NCBI RefSeq assembly: GCF_000819985.1
Contig: NZ_CDBZ01000176.1
Coordinates: 1-58,783 of the forward strand
Reading direction: 5' to 3'
Origin: Aeromonas media
GTDB lineage: Bacteria; Pseudomonadota; Gammaproteobacteria; Enterobacterales; Aeromonadaceae
Length of the DNA stretch: 58,783 bases
Shown: piece by piece, positions 32,488-40,846 of the stretch
Layout of the letters: each line of letters begins with the position of its first letter
How positions within the stretch are numbered: the stretch's first letter is position 1
Notes under the pieces: generated by a model
Seen by the model: the letters and a program-made list of their open reading frames with translations, nothing else
Databases searched by the model: none
What the model was told of the DNA's origin: nothing
Made by a program: the position numbers and the translations under genes

Positions 32488-32520
32488 AAAAAGGCCCCGC
32501 CAGATTGGCAGGGCCTTTTG
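32488..32520 (+). terminator. Terminator between the dehydrogenase gene and mepM
   Basis: AAAAGGCCC / GGGCCTTTT stem with inner mismatches, 15 bases after the stop. Likely works on both strands. Confidence 0.8.
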
Positions 32521-32538
32521 GTATCCGGAGAGAGGGGA

Positions 32539-33876
32539 TTAACCCGCTTCCATCTCCTTGCGATAGCTCTTCACCTTGGCAAGGAACTGGCGCTTGTCTT
32601 TGCCGGAAAGCGGTTCCGCCATCGGCAGCTTGACCTTCATGGCATCCACCGGGCGGTTGTTGAGCCGCACCTCATAGTGCAAATGAGCGCCGGTAGAGCG
32701 GCCCGTATTGCCGGAGAGCGCTATCTTGTCTCCCATCTTCACCTTCTGGCCGGGTTTGACCAGCAGCTTGCTCAGATGCAGATAGCGAGTCATCAGGGTA
32801 CGACCGTGCTTGATCACCACATAGGTTCCCGCGAGGGGGTGACGGGTCGCCTTGAGCACGACACCGTCGCCGGTCGCCATCACGGGCGTCCCCACCGGCA
32901 GGGCGAAGTCAGTCCCCTCATGGGGGCGAACCTGACCGGTAATGGGATGGCGCCGGGCCGGGTTGAAGTTGGAGCTGACCCGATAGCGACTATGGGTCGG
33001 GTAACGGCGGAAACCTCGCTCCAGGCTGTTCGCCTGGCCGTCATAATAGTTGCCATCTTCCGACAGCCAGGCCGATACCGTCTTACCCTGGCTGAACACT
33101 TCCACTCCCAGCAGCTGGGTGTTACCCGTGCTCTTGCCCTCGACCGTCTCCTGTCTCACCAACACCTTGAACTTGTCGCCTCTTTGCAGATCCTTGGCAA
33201 AATTCAGGCGCCACTGGAACAGGTTGGCAATTTTCTGGATGTGGTTGGCCGGGATCCCCGCGTTGCGGGCGCTGACGTAGAAGCTGCCATTGATGACGCC
33301 GTCATAACTCTTCTGCTGCCACTCAACCTCTTCATTGAGCATGTTGGCGCTGTAAGTGTCATCGGTTCGCTCCAGCACCAGGGTTTGCTTGATGTTCAGA
33401 CGGATCTTCAGCTGCTGCAGTATGTTGTCCTGATCGATCAGCAACTCGATGGTCTGACCGGGCTTGAGGCGGGCCAGATTATTCTTGGCATCCGCATCCA
33501 GCACCTTGTAGAGGGTGGTGGTGGAGAGGCCGAGATTGTTGAAGATGGTGGTCAGATTCTCGCCGTTACGTACCCGATAATCCTGCCACTGGGGCGTGCC
33601 GTCGGCCGGAATGTCATCTTCCGGCGCCGCTGCTTCCACCAGTTCGTGGTCGGGGATGTCGTTGAAGTCGGTGTTGTCTTCGTTGGTTGCGGTACCAGTG
33701 GTGGCAATGGGCAACTCCAGACGCAATGGCCGCTCAAGGATGTCACCTGGAGCCGGCAATACGGCTACCGCTGACAGCGTCATGGCCGTGAGCAATAGCA
33801 TGGCATAAAAATGTTTGCGGGGAACCGGGGGTTCCCAGTTGGCAGCCTGCGCTACCAAGGGACGGAGACGTTTCAT
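32539..33876 (-). CDS. mepM: Murein DD-endopeptidase MepM
   Basis: 445 residues (E. coli MepM 440). An N-terminal membrane anchor (FYAMLLLTAMTLSAVAVL) is followed by an OapA/LysM-like domain (WQDYRVRNGENLTTIFNNLG) and a C-terminal M23 metallopeptidase. The zinc ligands are seen in RPHEGTDFALPVGTPV (H-x3-D) and STGAHLHYEVRLNN (HLH). It cleaves D-Ala-DAP crosslinks to let peptidoglycan grow. In E. coli it sits next to znuA; here a LapD-TAXI-LapG block of 3 kb lies between them. Confidence 0.93.
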   Translation of the reverse strand: MKRLRPLVAQAANWEPPVPRKHFYAMLLLTAMTLSAVAVLPAPGDILERPLRLELPIATTGTATNEDNTDFNDIPDHELVEAAAPEDDIPADGTPQWQDYRVRNGENLTTIFNNLGLSTTTLYKVLDADAKNNLARLKPGQTIELLIDQDNILQQLKIRLNIKQTLVLERTDDTYSANMLNEEVEWQQKSYDGVINGSFYVSARNAGIPANHIQKIANLFQWRLNFAKDLQRGDKFKVLVRQETVEGKSTGNTQLLGVEVFSQGKTVSAWLSEDGNYYDGQANSLERGFRRYPTHSRYRVSSNFNPARRHPITGQVRPHEGTDFALPVGTPVMATGDGVVLKATRHPLAGTYVVIKHGRTLMTRYLHLSKLLVKPGQKVKMGDKIALSGNTGRSTGAHLHYEVRLNNRPVDAMKVKLPMAEPLSGKDKRQFLAKVKSYRKEMEAG

Positions 33877-34146
33877 CCGCTATCCTGTTATTAGATCTAA
33901 GGGTGGTAGTTGTGGGTCTGTTTTTATGATTTTTTATTATGAAAACCGAATATCTGGGTTTTAGACCCAAATACTTACAAAAAGTTCATCACGATATGCA
34001 CGAAACTCACATTTTATGCATAACCTTCTCGCATGGGCAGAAATGATCGCCTTTTTCAGCCAATTTTTTCTATTTTTAAGAACCAAGTCCGGTTGCGTTC
34101 ACCCCCGGGCGGCCAGATGTTGCAAAAACATTTCCAGGGAGTGGGT

Positions 34147-35445
34147 ATGTCATTGGCAAGATTGTTAAATGTAATCATTCTAATCCTGTTCGCCATAGGT
34201 GCCATCCTGCTGCTCATGCTGGAGATCACCACGGTACGGCAATCCATCCTCGATCAGATGTCGGCCAACTTGGAGACGGCCATCACGGCACTCGGCCTGG
34301 TGCTGCAAGGTACCCTGCTCAACGACGACAAGGTGCTGGCGGAAACCATCGTCAACGCCATGTTCGATGGCGGTTTCGTCAGCTCGGTCACACTGCTGGA
34401 TCCCGATGGCCAGTTGCTGTTCCAGAAAGTCTTCCACACGGCCCAGCAAAATATTCCCGTCTGGCTGCCGACTGTCGTCCACATGCCACCGGTCAAGGTC
34501 GAGCAGGAACTCACCGATGGCTGGCGCATTCTGGGCACCCTCACCCTCGAAGGACACGAAGGGTATGCCTACCAGCACCTCTGGAACGCCATCAGCCGCA
34601 CCGGGCTGGCACTGCTCGCGGGTCTGCTAGTATTCACTCTGGTCATCACCTGGGTGTGCAACCGCCTGTTGCGCCCTCTCGAACAAGTCAGCCTGCAACT
34701 GGTGCAGATCCGCAAACGCCAGTTCAGCGGTACTCTGCCAACTCCATGGCTTCGTGAGCTGCAGGAGGTCGTGGCTTCCATCAATCAACTGGTCTCCGAG
34801 CGTAAACGAGATCTGCTGCAGCAAAGACTCAAGATCACCCAGCTCGGCAAACATGACAGTCTTCGGGCTCATCAGAAACTCACTGGGTTGACCGACATCG
34901 CCAACGGCATGTATCTGCAACACTTTTTCTCCACTCAAGGACACATCCGACTGTATAGCCGGTTGCTGCCCAAGACCCCCCCCACCACAGACAGCTCGCC
35001 GGATGAAATCCGGACGCTGATCCACGACTGGCTGACCCAGAAGACGGAAGGGATCCAGCTCCCCCTCAGCCTGCTCAATCATACCGACTGGACACAGTTT
35101 TCATCCTCCTTGGCCAGCGCCAGGGGAAAAATTCTGGACTGGCGCGGGGATCTGACAAGCTTCCCTCCCATGGCTGAGGAGCGTCTGGGTGCACTTCAGG
35201 CTCTGGGGATCGAGATGGCATTCAGCAATGTGCCCATGAACAACGACAACCTGACAAAGCTCGACCCCATCAAGCCAGTCTTCATCAGTTGCCAGCTGAC
35301 TCAGGCCCCCCTCTACTGGAACCTGCTTTCCCAGTGCCTGCATGCCTCCGGCTATACCCTGCTGGCAGAAGCCGGTGACATCAACGACGTGGACACCCTG
35401 CGCAGTTGGGGCATCGATGGCTATGCCAGCCAGGAGGCATCATGA
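34147..35445 (+). CDS. LapD-like inside-out c-di-GMP receptor lacking the GGDEF domain
   Basis: 432 residues. It has a first membrane helix (residues 5-25), a LapD_MoxY-type periplasmic domain (about 26-150), a second helix (about 153-171) and a HAMP-like segment (RLLRPLEQVSLQLVQIRKRQ). A short stub, KLTGLTDIANGMYLQHFF, matches only the opening of a GGDEF domain. A strongly degenerate EAL domain then runs to the end (IRLYSRLLP, LPLSLLNH, GYTLLAEAGDINDVDTLRSW). Trp126 in LTDGWRILGTL corresponds to the LapD Trp that grips LapG. True LapD has about 650 residues, so about 140 of GGDEF are missing. The start has AGGGAGTGGGT upstream. Its stop overlaps the next ATG. Confidence 0.8.
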   Translation: MSLARLLNVIILILFAIGAILLLMLEITTVRQSILDQMSANLETAITALGLVLQGTLLNDDKVLAETIVNAMFDGGFVSSVTLLDPDGQLLFQKVFHTAQQNIPVWLPTVVHMPPVKVEQELTDGWRILGTLTLEGHEGYAYQHLWNAISRTGLALLAGLLVFTLVITWVCNRLLRPLEQVSLQLVQIRKRQFSGTLPTPWLRELQEVVASINQLVSERKRDLLQQRLKITQLGKHDSLRAHQKLTGLTDIANGMYLQHFFSTQGHIRLYSRLLPKTPPTTDSSPDEIRTLIHDWLTQKTEGIQLPLSLLNHTDWTQFSSSLASARGKILDWRGDLTSFPPMAEERLGALQALGIEMAFSNVPMNNDNLTKLDPIKPVFISCQLTQAPLYWNLLSQCLHASGYTLLAEAGDINDVDTLRSWGIDGYASQEAS

Positions 35446-36383
35446 AACTCCCCATCCTATTGCTTGCCCTGCTGTGGCAGCCCAGTCTGCACGCAGTATC
35501 CGTGACCATTGGCACGGGAGGAGAACAGGGCATCTATTACCAGGTCATCAAGGAATTCTGCCGGCTGGCTCACAAGAGCGACCCCACAGTGCAGTGCAAA
35601 CCGCAGGCCAGTTCGGGCTCCATCGAAAATCTACGTCTGCTGCAAGCCGGAGAGATCCCCTACGCCCTCGTCCAGTCTGACTGGCTCTATCAGGCCAGTC
35701 AGGGCACGGGGCCATTTGCCAGGCAACCCCAGCCCGAATTGAGAACCCTCTTTGCCACCCATGCCGAGCCTTTCACCATAGTGGTGCGGGCCGATGGCGA
35801 TATCACCACTCTGGAGCAACTCAAGCTGGCCCCCATCGACATGGGGCTGAAGAATTCGGGTACCCGTCAAACAGCATTGGCACTGTTCAGCGTGCTGGGG
35901 GCAAAGGAACAGGATCTCGATCTGAAGAGCGTGGCCAATCTATCCGAAGCCTTGTGCAGCAAACAGATCGATGCCTATGGACTAGTGATGGGTCACCCCA
36001 ACCGGATCGTGCTGGAGACATCCAAGCGCTGTGCCATCCGTTTCATGTCCGTCGAGGGCGCAATCCGGGAGCAATTGTTGCAAGGCGTCAAATATTATCA
36101 GCGCAGTCAGATACCGGCCCGCATCTATCCCGGCAATCTGAAAGCCACCCCCACCTTTGCCATCGCCGCCACTCTGGTGACCAATGCCATCACGCCGGAT
36201 AAGGATGTCTATCGCCTGACCAAGGCGATGCTGAGCCAGCAGACCAGCTTCAACGAGCAGACCTATGGCTATGCCAACCTGTTTCACAAGGCGCGCAACA
36301 AAACAGGCCCGGTGCTCAGCGTCACTCAGCATCCGGGGGCAGCGAGGTATTTCGAGGAGTTGAAAGCCGCAGGCAAGCTATAG
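35442..36383 (+). CDS. TAXI family periplasmic solute-binding protein
   Basis: 313 residues. A signal peptide (MKLPILLLALLWQPSLHA) is followed by VTIGTGGEQGIYYQVIKEFC, the opening typical of TAXI proteins, the binding subunits of TRAP transporters for dicarboxylates or amino acids. Further family features are ASSGSIENLRLLQAGEIPYA and SVANLSEALCSKQIDAYGLV. Its ATG overlaps the TGA of the LapD-like gene (ATGA), with AGGAGG upstream, so translation is coupled. No TRAP membrane subunit is nearby. Its 3' end overlaps the convergent lapG-like gene by 6 bases. The context suggests a sensing role with the LapD-like protein; this is inference. Confidence 0.85.
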   Translation: MKLPILLLALLWQPSLHAVSVTIGTGGEQGIYYQVIKEFCRLAHKSDPTVQCKPQASSGSIENLRLLQAGEIPYALVQSDWLYQASQGTGPFARQPQPELRTLFATHAEPFTIVVRADGDITTLEQLKLAPIDMGLKNSGTRQTALALFSVLGAKEQDLDLKSVANLSEALCSKQIDAYGLVMGHPNRIVLETSKRCAIRFMSVEGAIREQLLQGVKYYQRSQIPARIYPGNLKATPTFAIAATLVTNAITPDKDVYRLTKAMLSQQTSFNEQTYGYANLFHKARNKTGPVLSVTQHPGAARYFEELKAAGKL

Positions 36384-37052
36384 CTGGCGACGGGGAGCAC
36401 GCAGATGCTCGCTGGAGAAGCGGCTCTGCATCGACGTCCACTGGGTCAGGCGATCAGCACTCCCGGCCAGGGTTCCCTCACGACGTGACTTCATGACCCA
36501 GATGCTCTTGGCATCGAAACTGTACACGGGTTGCAGATCGTTGCGCTGGCTGCCGGGCAGGATACGGCCGTTGATGTTGTCCAGCACCAAGGGATCGGAC
36601 TTGGTCGTCGGGAAGTAGAGCGTCACCATGTGAAACTGGTTATAGCGGATCGCCTTCACATAGGCCAGCCGCAGTTTCTTCTCGTCGACGCCGAGTTCCA
36701 TCAGGGTGTAGTACTTGGAAATGCTGTAATCCTCGCAGTCCCCCCCCCTGGCCCCGATAAATTCCAGCGGATTGGCCCAGTAGTCCTCATCTCCCCATAG
36801 CCTGGGATCCTCACTGTAGGTCAGATTGTTGAAGTAGTTGTTGACCAGTTCCAGCTTCTGCTGATCCGTCGTACCCGCTCTGGGTGTGAGCAGGCGTGAA
36901 AAGGCCTCGGCGCGCTGGATGGCCCGGGCACCATACACTTCCTGCATTTTGACCTTCAGCTCAGGGCTGGCAAGGTGCTCGGAGAGGCGGGAGGCCTGCA
37001 CGTTGGCACTCAACACTACCAGCGTGCAGGTGGGGACAAGCAACCATCTCAT
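36378..37052 (-). CDS. lapG: LapG-like periplasmic cysteine protease (transglutaminase-like)
   Basis: 224 residues with a signal peptide (LVPTCTLVVLSANVQA, cleavage after residue 20). The catalytic triad is visible as Cys106 in ARGGDCEDYSISKYYTL, His141 in YNQFHMVTLYF and Asp158 in LVLDNINGRI. The His-Asp spacing is the same as in Pseudomonas LapG. LapG cuts large LapA-type adhesins off the cell surface unless LapD, loaded with c-di-GMP, holds it. The ATG at 37052 has GGAG upstream. It converges with the TAXI gene. No LapA-type adhesin is in the window. Confidence 0.88.
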   Translation of the reverse strand: MRWLLVPTCTLVVLSANVQASRLSEHLASPELKVKMQEVYGARAIQRAEAFSRLLTPRAGTTDQQKLELVNNYFNNLTYSEDPRLWGDEDYWANPLEFIGARGGDCEDYSISKYYTLMELGVDEKKLRLAYVKAIRYNQFHMVTLYFPTTKSDPLVLDNINGRILPGSQRNDLQPVYSFDAKSIWVMKSRREGTLAGSADRLTQWTSMQSRFSSEHLRAPRRQL

Positions 37053-37129
37053 AACTGACACTCCATATCAGACGCTGGAGGTCAGTATAGTTGGCCGCGG
37101 CTACCCCATCGGGCAAGCCTGGGGGTGAC

Positions 37130-38071
37130 TCAACGGCACTGAGCGAAGGCGTCGGCCAGCTGTTGCATGAATTGCAAATAAGAATCAGGACCAAGCGGAA
37201 CTCCCTCGCCCACTTCATCCAGCAACAGCACCTTGGCCCCGGTGTTGCGGGCAACCGACTCGATCACCGCTGGCGAGAATTGCGGCTCGGCATAGATGCA
37301 GCGTGCCTGCTTCTCTTCCAGCGCCTTGCGGATCTCTACCAGCGTCTTGGCGCCGGGACGACGCTCAGGGCTCACAGTGAAGTGTCCCTTGGAACTCATG
37401 CCGTAGTGACGCTCCCAGTAGCCATAGGCCTCGTGGAACACGAAATAGCCTTTCTGGTTCACCGCCTTCATCTGCCCGGCGATCACCTCGTCCCTGGCGT
37501 CCACCTTGGCATCGAATGCGGCGAGGTTGGCGGCATAACGGGCCTGATTGGCCGGATCCTGCTTGCCAAGCTCGGTCGCGATCGCCTTGGCAATCACCTT
37601 AGCCTGGGTCGGACCCAGCCAGAGGTGGGGATCCACCCCCTCATGGTGATGTCCCTCATGCCCTTCATACCCTTCATGCCCTTCATCATGATCACCGTGT
37701 GCGTGGGCCTCGTGTTCATGATCGTGGTCGTTGTGGCTCTCCTGAGTCACGTAGTTGAACAGGGGCATGCCCGGCACCTGAGTCAGGGTCAGCGCATGGG
37801 GGTGCTTTGCAAGAGGCTTTGTCATGAAACCTTCCAGCTCGGGGCCGACCCACACCACCAGATCGGCGTCGTTGATGCTGCGAATATCGGAAGGGCGCAG
37901 GGAAAAATCGTGGGGAGAAGCGCCGGTCGGCAGCAGTACCCTGGGCTCACTCACGCCATCGGTGATGGCGGCCGCGATAAAGCCGAGGGGCTTGATGGTG
38001 GTCAGCACCTCGAGGGCACGGACAGGCAAACTCACTGCCAGCAGGGCAGTGATCAGTGTAAGAATTCGCAT
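37130..38071 (-). CDS. znuA: Zinc ABC transporter substrate-binding protein ZnuA
   Basis: 313 residues. Signal peptide MRILTLITALLAVSLPVRAL. Zinc ligand regions are GASPHDFSLRPSDI, GVDPHLWLGPTQ and FVFHEAYGYWERHYG. Between the first two lies a long His/Asp/Glu-rich loop (DHDHEHEAHAHGDHDEGH and EGHHHEG), typical of ZnuA and absent from manganese-binding relatives. It captures zinc in the periplasm for ZnuBC. The start at 38071 fits the signal peptide. It is divergent from znuCB, with two Zur-like boxes between. Confidence 0.95.
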   Translation of the reverse strand: MRILTLITALLAVSLPVRALEVLTTIKPLGFIAAAITDGVSEPRVLLPTGASPHDFSLRPSDIRSINDADLVVWVGPELEGFMTKPLAKHPHALTLTQVPGMPLFNYVTQESHNDHDHEHEAHAHGDHDEGHEGYEGHEGHHHEGVDPHLWLGPTQAKVIAKAIATELGKQDPANQARYAANLAAFDAKVDARDEVIAGQMKAVNQKGYFVFHEAYGYWERHYGMSSKGHFTVSPERRPGAKTLVEIRKALEEKQARCIYAEPQFSPAVIESVARNTGAKVLLLDEVGEGVPLGPDSYLQFMQQLADAFAQCR

Positions 38072-38096
38072 AGAGGTCTCGTCAGGGAGTGAGTGT

Positions 38097-38136
38097 GTGA
38101 TAATATAACAAACCAATGCTGTTGTTATATTATAAC
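38097..38136. promoter_or_regulatory. Two Zur boxes between znuA and znuC
   Basis: GTTATATTATAAC (38124-38136) is a perfect Zur-type palindrome. GTGATAATATAAC (38097-38109) matches it with one change. Together they would repress both divergent zinc-uptake operons when zinc is sufficient. Confidence 0.85.
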
Positions 38137-38165
38137 TCTCACAGGCTGTAAACCCCGGAGCTGTC

Positions 38166-38930
38166 ATGACCCAACTGGTGGAGCTGAAAGAGGTCTGTCT
38201 GTCATTTGACGGACGGTCCGTGCTCGACAAGGTCTCCTTTACCCTGAACAAAGGCAAAATCACCACCCTGGTCGGCCCCAATGGGGCGGGCAAGAGCACC
38301 CTGAGCAAGCTGGTGCTGGGTTTACTCAACCCAGACTCCGGCAAGATCATTCGCCGTCGCGATCTGCGGGTCGGCTATGTACCGCAACGCCTCTATCTGG
38401 ATCCAACGTTGCCGCTGACGGTGCGCCGCTTCCTGCAACTCGGCAAGAACAGCCGCCTCTCCATCGAGGAAGCGCTGGAACGGGTCGGCGCCCAGGAGCT
38501 CTTGGACAACCGGATGCAGAAGCTTTCCGGCGGCGAGATGCAGCGGGTGCTGCTGGCCCGTGCCCTGCTGGTCAAGCCCGAGCTGCTGGTGCTGGACGAG
38601 CCGGTCCAGGGGGTGGATATCACGGGCCAGATCGAGCTCTACGCCCTCATCAGCCAGCTCGCCGCCGAGTTCAACTGCGCCGTGCTGATGGTCTCCCACG
38701 ATCTGCACCTGGTGATGGCCAGCACCCACGAGGTGATCTGCCTCAATCGCCACGTCTGCTGCCACGGCGAGCCGGAAAGCGTGGCGCGCCACCCCGAGTT
38801 CGCCCGCCTGTTCGGGCGCCCGGAGCGGGAGGTGCTGGCGGTCTACACCCACAATCACCACTGCGACGGTGAACACCATCATCATGAGCCGCAGGCCCCC
38901 GTCATCCGCCTGCCGTCTCGCAATCCATAA
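38166..38930 (+). CDS. znuC: Zinc ABC transporter ATP-binding protein ZnuC
   Basis: 254 residues. Walker [20 protein letters not shown] signature [16 protein letters not shown], Walker [13 protein letters not shown] and the switch His in [10 protein letters not shown] His-rich tail ([14 protein letters not shown]) is characteristic of ZnuC. It drives zinc import through ZnuB. It is followed by znuB after 20 bases and controlled from the Zur region upstream. Confidence 0.95.
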   Translation: MTQLVELKEVCLSFDGRSVLDKVSFTLNKGKITTLVGPNGAGKSTLSKLVLGLLNPDSGKIIRRRDLRVGYVPQRLYLDPTLPLTVRRFLQLGKNSRLSIEEALERVGAQELLDNRMQKLSGGEMQRVLLARALLVKPELLVLDEPVQGVDITGQIELYALISQLAAEFNCAVLMVSHDLHLVMASTHEVICLNRHVCCHGEPESVARHPEFARLFGRPEREVLAVYTHNHHCDGEHHHHEPQAPVIRLPSRNP

Positions 38931-38950
38931 GCGCAGTTAAGGACATTCAA

Positions 38951-39730
38951 GTGGACAGCTTTCTGTTATATGCCCTCGCGGCCGGCCTCGGCATCGCCCT
39001 GCTGGCCGGGCCCCTCGGCAGCTTCGTGGTGTGGCGCAAGATGGCCTACTTTGGCGACACCCTCTCCCATGCCTGCCTGTTCGGCATAGCGCTGGGTATT
39101 TTGCTGCAGGTGGATCTCACCCTCGCGGTGGTGGTCTGCTGCCTAGCCATGGCCATGCTGCTGGTGATCATGAGCCGCAACCAGCAGGTGGCGACCGATA
39201 CCCTGCTCGGCATCCTGGCCCATAGCGCCCTGTCGCTCGGCCTGGTCACCTTGAGCTTCATGGACAACGTGCGGGTGGATCTGATGGCCTACCTGTTCGG
39301 CGACCTGCTCTCGGTGCAGCCCATGGATCTGCTCTGGATTTACGGCGGCGGAGCCCTGGTGCTGCTCACCCTGTGGCGGCTGTGGGATCCCCTGCTCTCC
39401 ATGACCATCTCGGAGGAGCTGGCGCGGGTGGAAGGGGTGCGGGTCGACGTGCTGCGCTGCGTGCTGATGCTGTTGATTGGACTGGTGATAGCGGTAGCGA
39501 TGAAGTTCGTCGGGGCGCTCATCATCACATCCTTGCTGATCATCCCCGCCGCCACCGCCCGGCGCTTCAGCCAGACGCCGGAGCAGATGGCCGGCTTTGC
39601 CGCCTTGATCGGCTGTCTGGCGGTGCTGGGTGGGCTGACCCTCTCCTGGTACCAGGACACACCGGCGGGCCCTTCGGTCGTGGTCTGTGCCACCAGCCTC
39701 TTCATCCTGAGCCAGTTCAAACGAGCTTAA
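38951..39730 (+). CDS. znuB: Zinc ABC transporter permease ZnuB
   Basis: 259 residues with seven to eight membrane helices, of the manganese/zinc/iron chelate permease family. Typical stretches are [20 protein letters not shown] and [20 protein letters not shown]. The start is GTG at 38951 with AAGGA nearby. A diverged copy of its last 16 codons lies 121 bases downstream. A long hairpin without a T run (39740-39776) lies between the two copies. Confidence 0.94.
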   Translation: MDSFLLYALAAGLGIALLAGPLGSFVVWRKMAYFGDTLSHACLFGIALGILLQVDLTLAVVVCCLAMAMLLVIMSRNQQVATDTLLGILAHSALSLGLVTLSFMDNVRVDLMAYLFGDLLSVQPMDLLWIYGGGALVLLTLWRLWDPLLSMTISEELARVEGVRVDVLRCVLMLLIGLVIAVAMKFVGALIITSLLIIPAATARRFSQTPEQMAGFAALIGCLAVLGGLTLSWYQDTPAGPSVVVCATSLFILSQFKRA

Positions 39731-39739
39731 ACACCAAAG

Positions 39740-39776
39740 CTCCTGATAACGGTGGGTTCTCCAACGTTATCAGGAG
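39740..39776. other. Stem-loop after znuB
   Basis: CTCCTGATAACG / CGTTATCAGGAG, a perfect 12-bp stem with a 13-base loop. No T tract follows, so it may stabilise the mRNA end rather than terminate. Confidence 0.6.
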
Positions 39777-39796
39777 ACTCCCAAGTACGGCACCTT

Positions 39797-39851
39797 GATC
39801 CAGGTCTGTACCACCAGCCTCTTTATCCCGAGCCAGGTCAAACACGTCTGA
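39797..39851 (+). repeat. Diverged duplicate of the znuB 3' end (fossil C-terminus)
   Basis: Encodes IQVCTTSLFIPSQVKHV and a TGA, against [17 protein letters not shown] and a TAA at the true end of znuB. The offset is 121 bases with no insertion or deletion. It has no start of its own. It overlaps the 3' end of the convergent LysR gene (stop at 39838), whose last codons are therefore built from the fossil's antisense. Confidence 0.85.
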
Positions 39852-40755
39852 GGGGCTCGCTCTCCCCGGGACGCAGGCTCGCCTGCGCCTCCTGCCAGAG
39901 CCACTGTCGCAGCCGGCTGATGGCGGGTTCATGGGCGCGCGAGCGTTTGCAAACGAAATAGAAGTTGTCGCCGGTTTCGAGGGCGTGCAGCGGCAATCGT
40001 ACCAGACCGGGATCCTCCGGCTGCAACATGTAGTCGTTGATGAGCGCCACCCCCTGATCCCAGCTGGCGGCCTCCAACGCCAGCAGGATGTGGCTAAAGT
40101 GGTGCATCCTCGCCTCGGGGGGGATGGTCAGCCCGCCCACCTCGGCCCAGCGCCGCCAGTCCTCCCCCTTCTCCTTGTAGATCGCCTGGATGGAGAGCAG
40201 CGGTAGTTGCCACAAGGCCGCGGGCCACTCTCCCTCCACCTGTTGCCACAGGCGCCGGCTGCACACCGGCATCAGCCGCTCCCGGTAAAGCAGATCGTGC
40301 AGATAGCCGGGCCCCTCGGGGGAGACGGTGATGAAACCATCCGCCACCCGATCGGAGAGTTCGGGATCCTCCGCCACCATCTCCAGACTGAGATCCAGTT
40401 CTGGATAGAGCTGGCGCAACCCCGCCAGACGCGGGATCAGCCACTTCACCGCAAACGAGCTGTAGACCGCGAGCCGCACCCGCATCTCGCCGCCGCCGCG
40501 CAACTGCTCGCTGCTCTGGGCGATCTGGCCGAGCCCGGCGGAGATCCCCTCGAAATAAATCTCCCCCTGGGGCGTCAGCGACAACAGCCGACCCTGGCGC
40601 AACAGCAGTCGCTCCCCCAGAAAGTCCTCCAGCAGGCGGATCTGGTGGCTGACCGCGCTCTGGCTGACATTCAGCTCCAGGGCCGCGCGGGAGAAGCTGA
40701 GCAGGCGGGCAACCGCCTCGAAGTATTGAACGGCACGCAGGGGGGGCAGCTTCAT
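39838..40755 (-). CDS. LysR family transcriptional regulator (GcvA-like)
   Basis: 305 residues. The N-terminal winged helix is LPPLRAVQYFEAVARLLSFS, AALELNVSQSAVSHQIRLLE and DFLGERLLLRQGRLLSLTPQ, with the SQSAVSHQIRLLE form typical of the GcvA group. The rest is a periplasmic-binding-like effector domain. Its divergent neighbour 91 bases away is a DMT exporter, the probable target. Its last five codons lie in the znuB fossil, so the C-terminus may have been rebuilt at this junction. Confidence 0.88.
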   Translation of the reverse strand: MKLPPLRAVQYFEAVARLLSFSRAALELNVSQSAVSHQIRLLEDFLGERLLLRQGRLLSLTPQGEIYFEGISAGLGQIAQSSEQLRGGGEMRVRLAVYSSFAVKWLIPRLAGLRQLYPELDLSLEMVAEDPELSDRVADGFITVSPEGPGYLHDLLYRERLMPVCSRRLWQQVEGEWPAALWQLPLLSIQAIYKEKGEDWRRWAEVGGLTIPPEARMHHFSHILLALEAASWDQGVALINDYMLQPEDPGLVRLPLHALETGDNFYFVCKRSRAHEPAISRLRQWLWQEAQASLRPGESEPLRRV

Positions 40756-40846
40756 TATCCAAAATTCTCATGCATGGTGATTTTTTATCATTTTACTGGA
40801 TAACTAGGCGCGGGCTACCCTCACCTCATCTGAATCTGGAGGTGGT

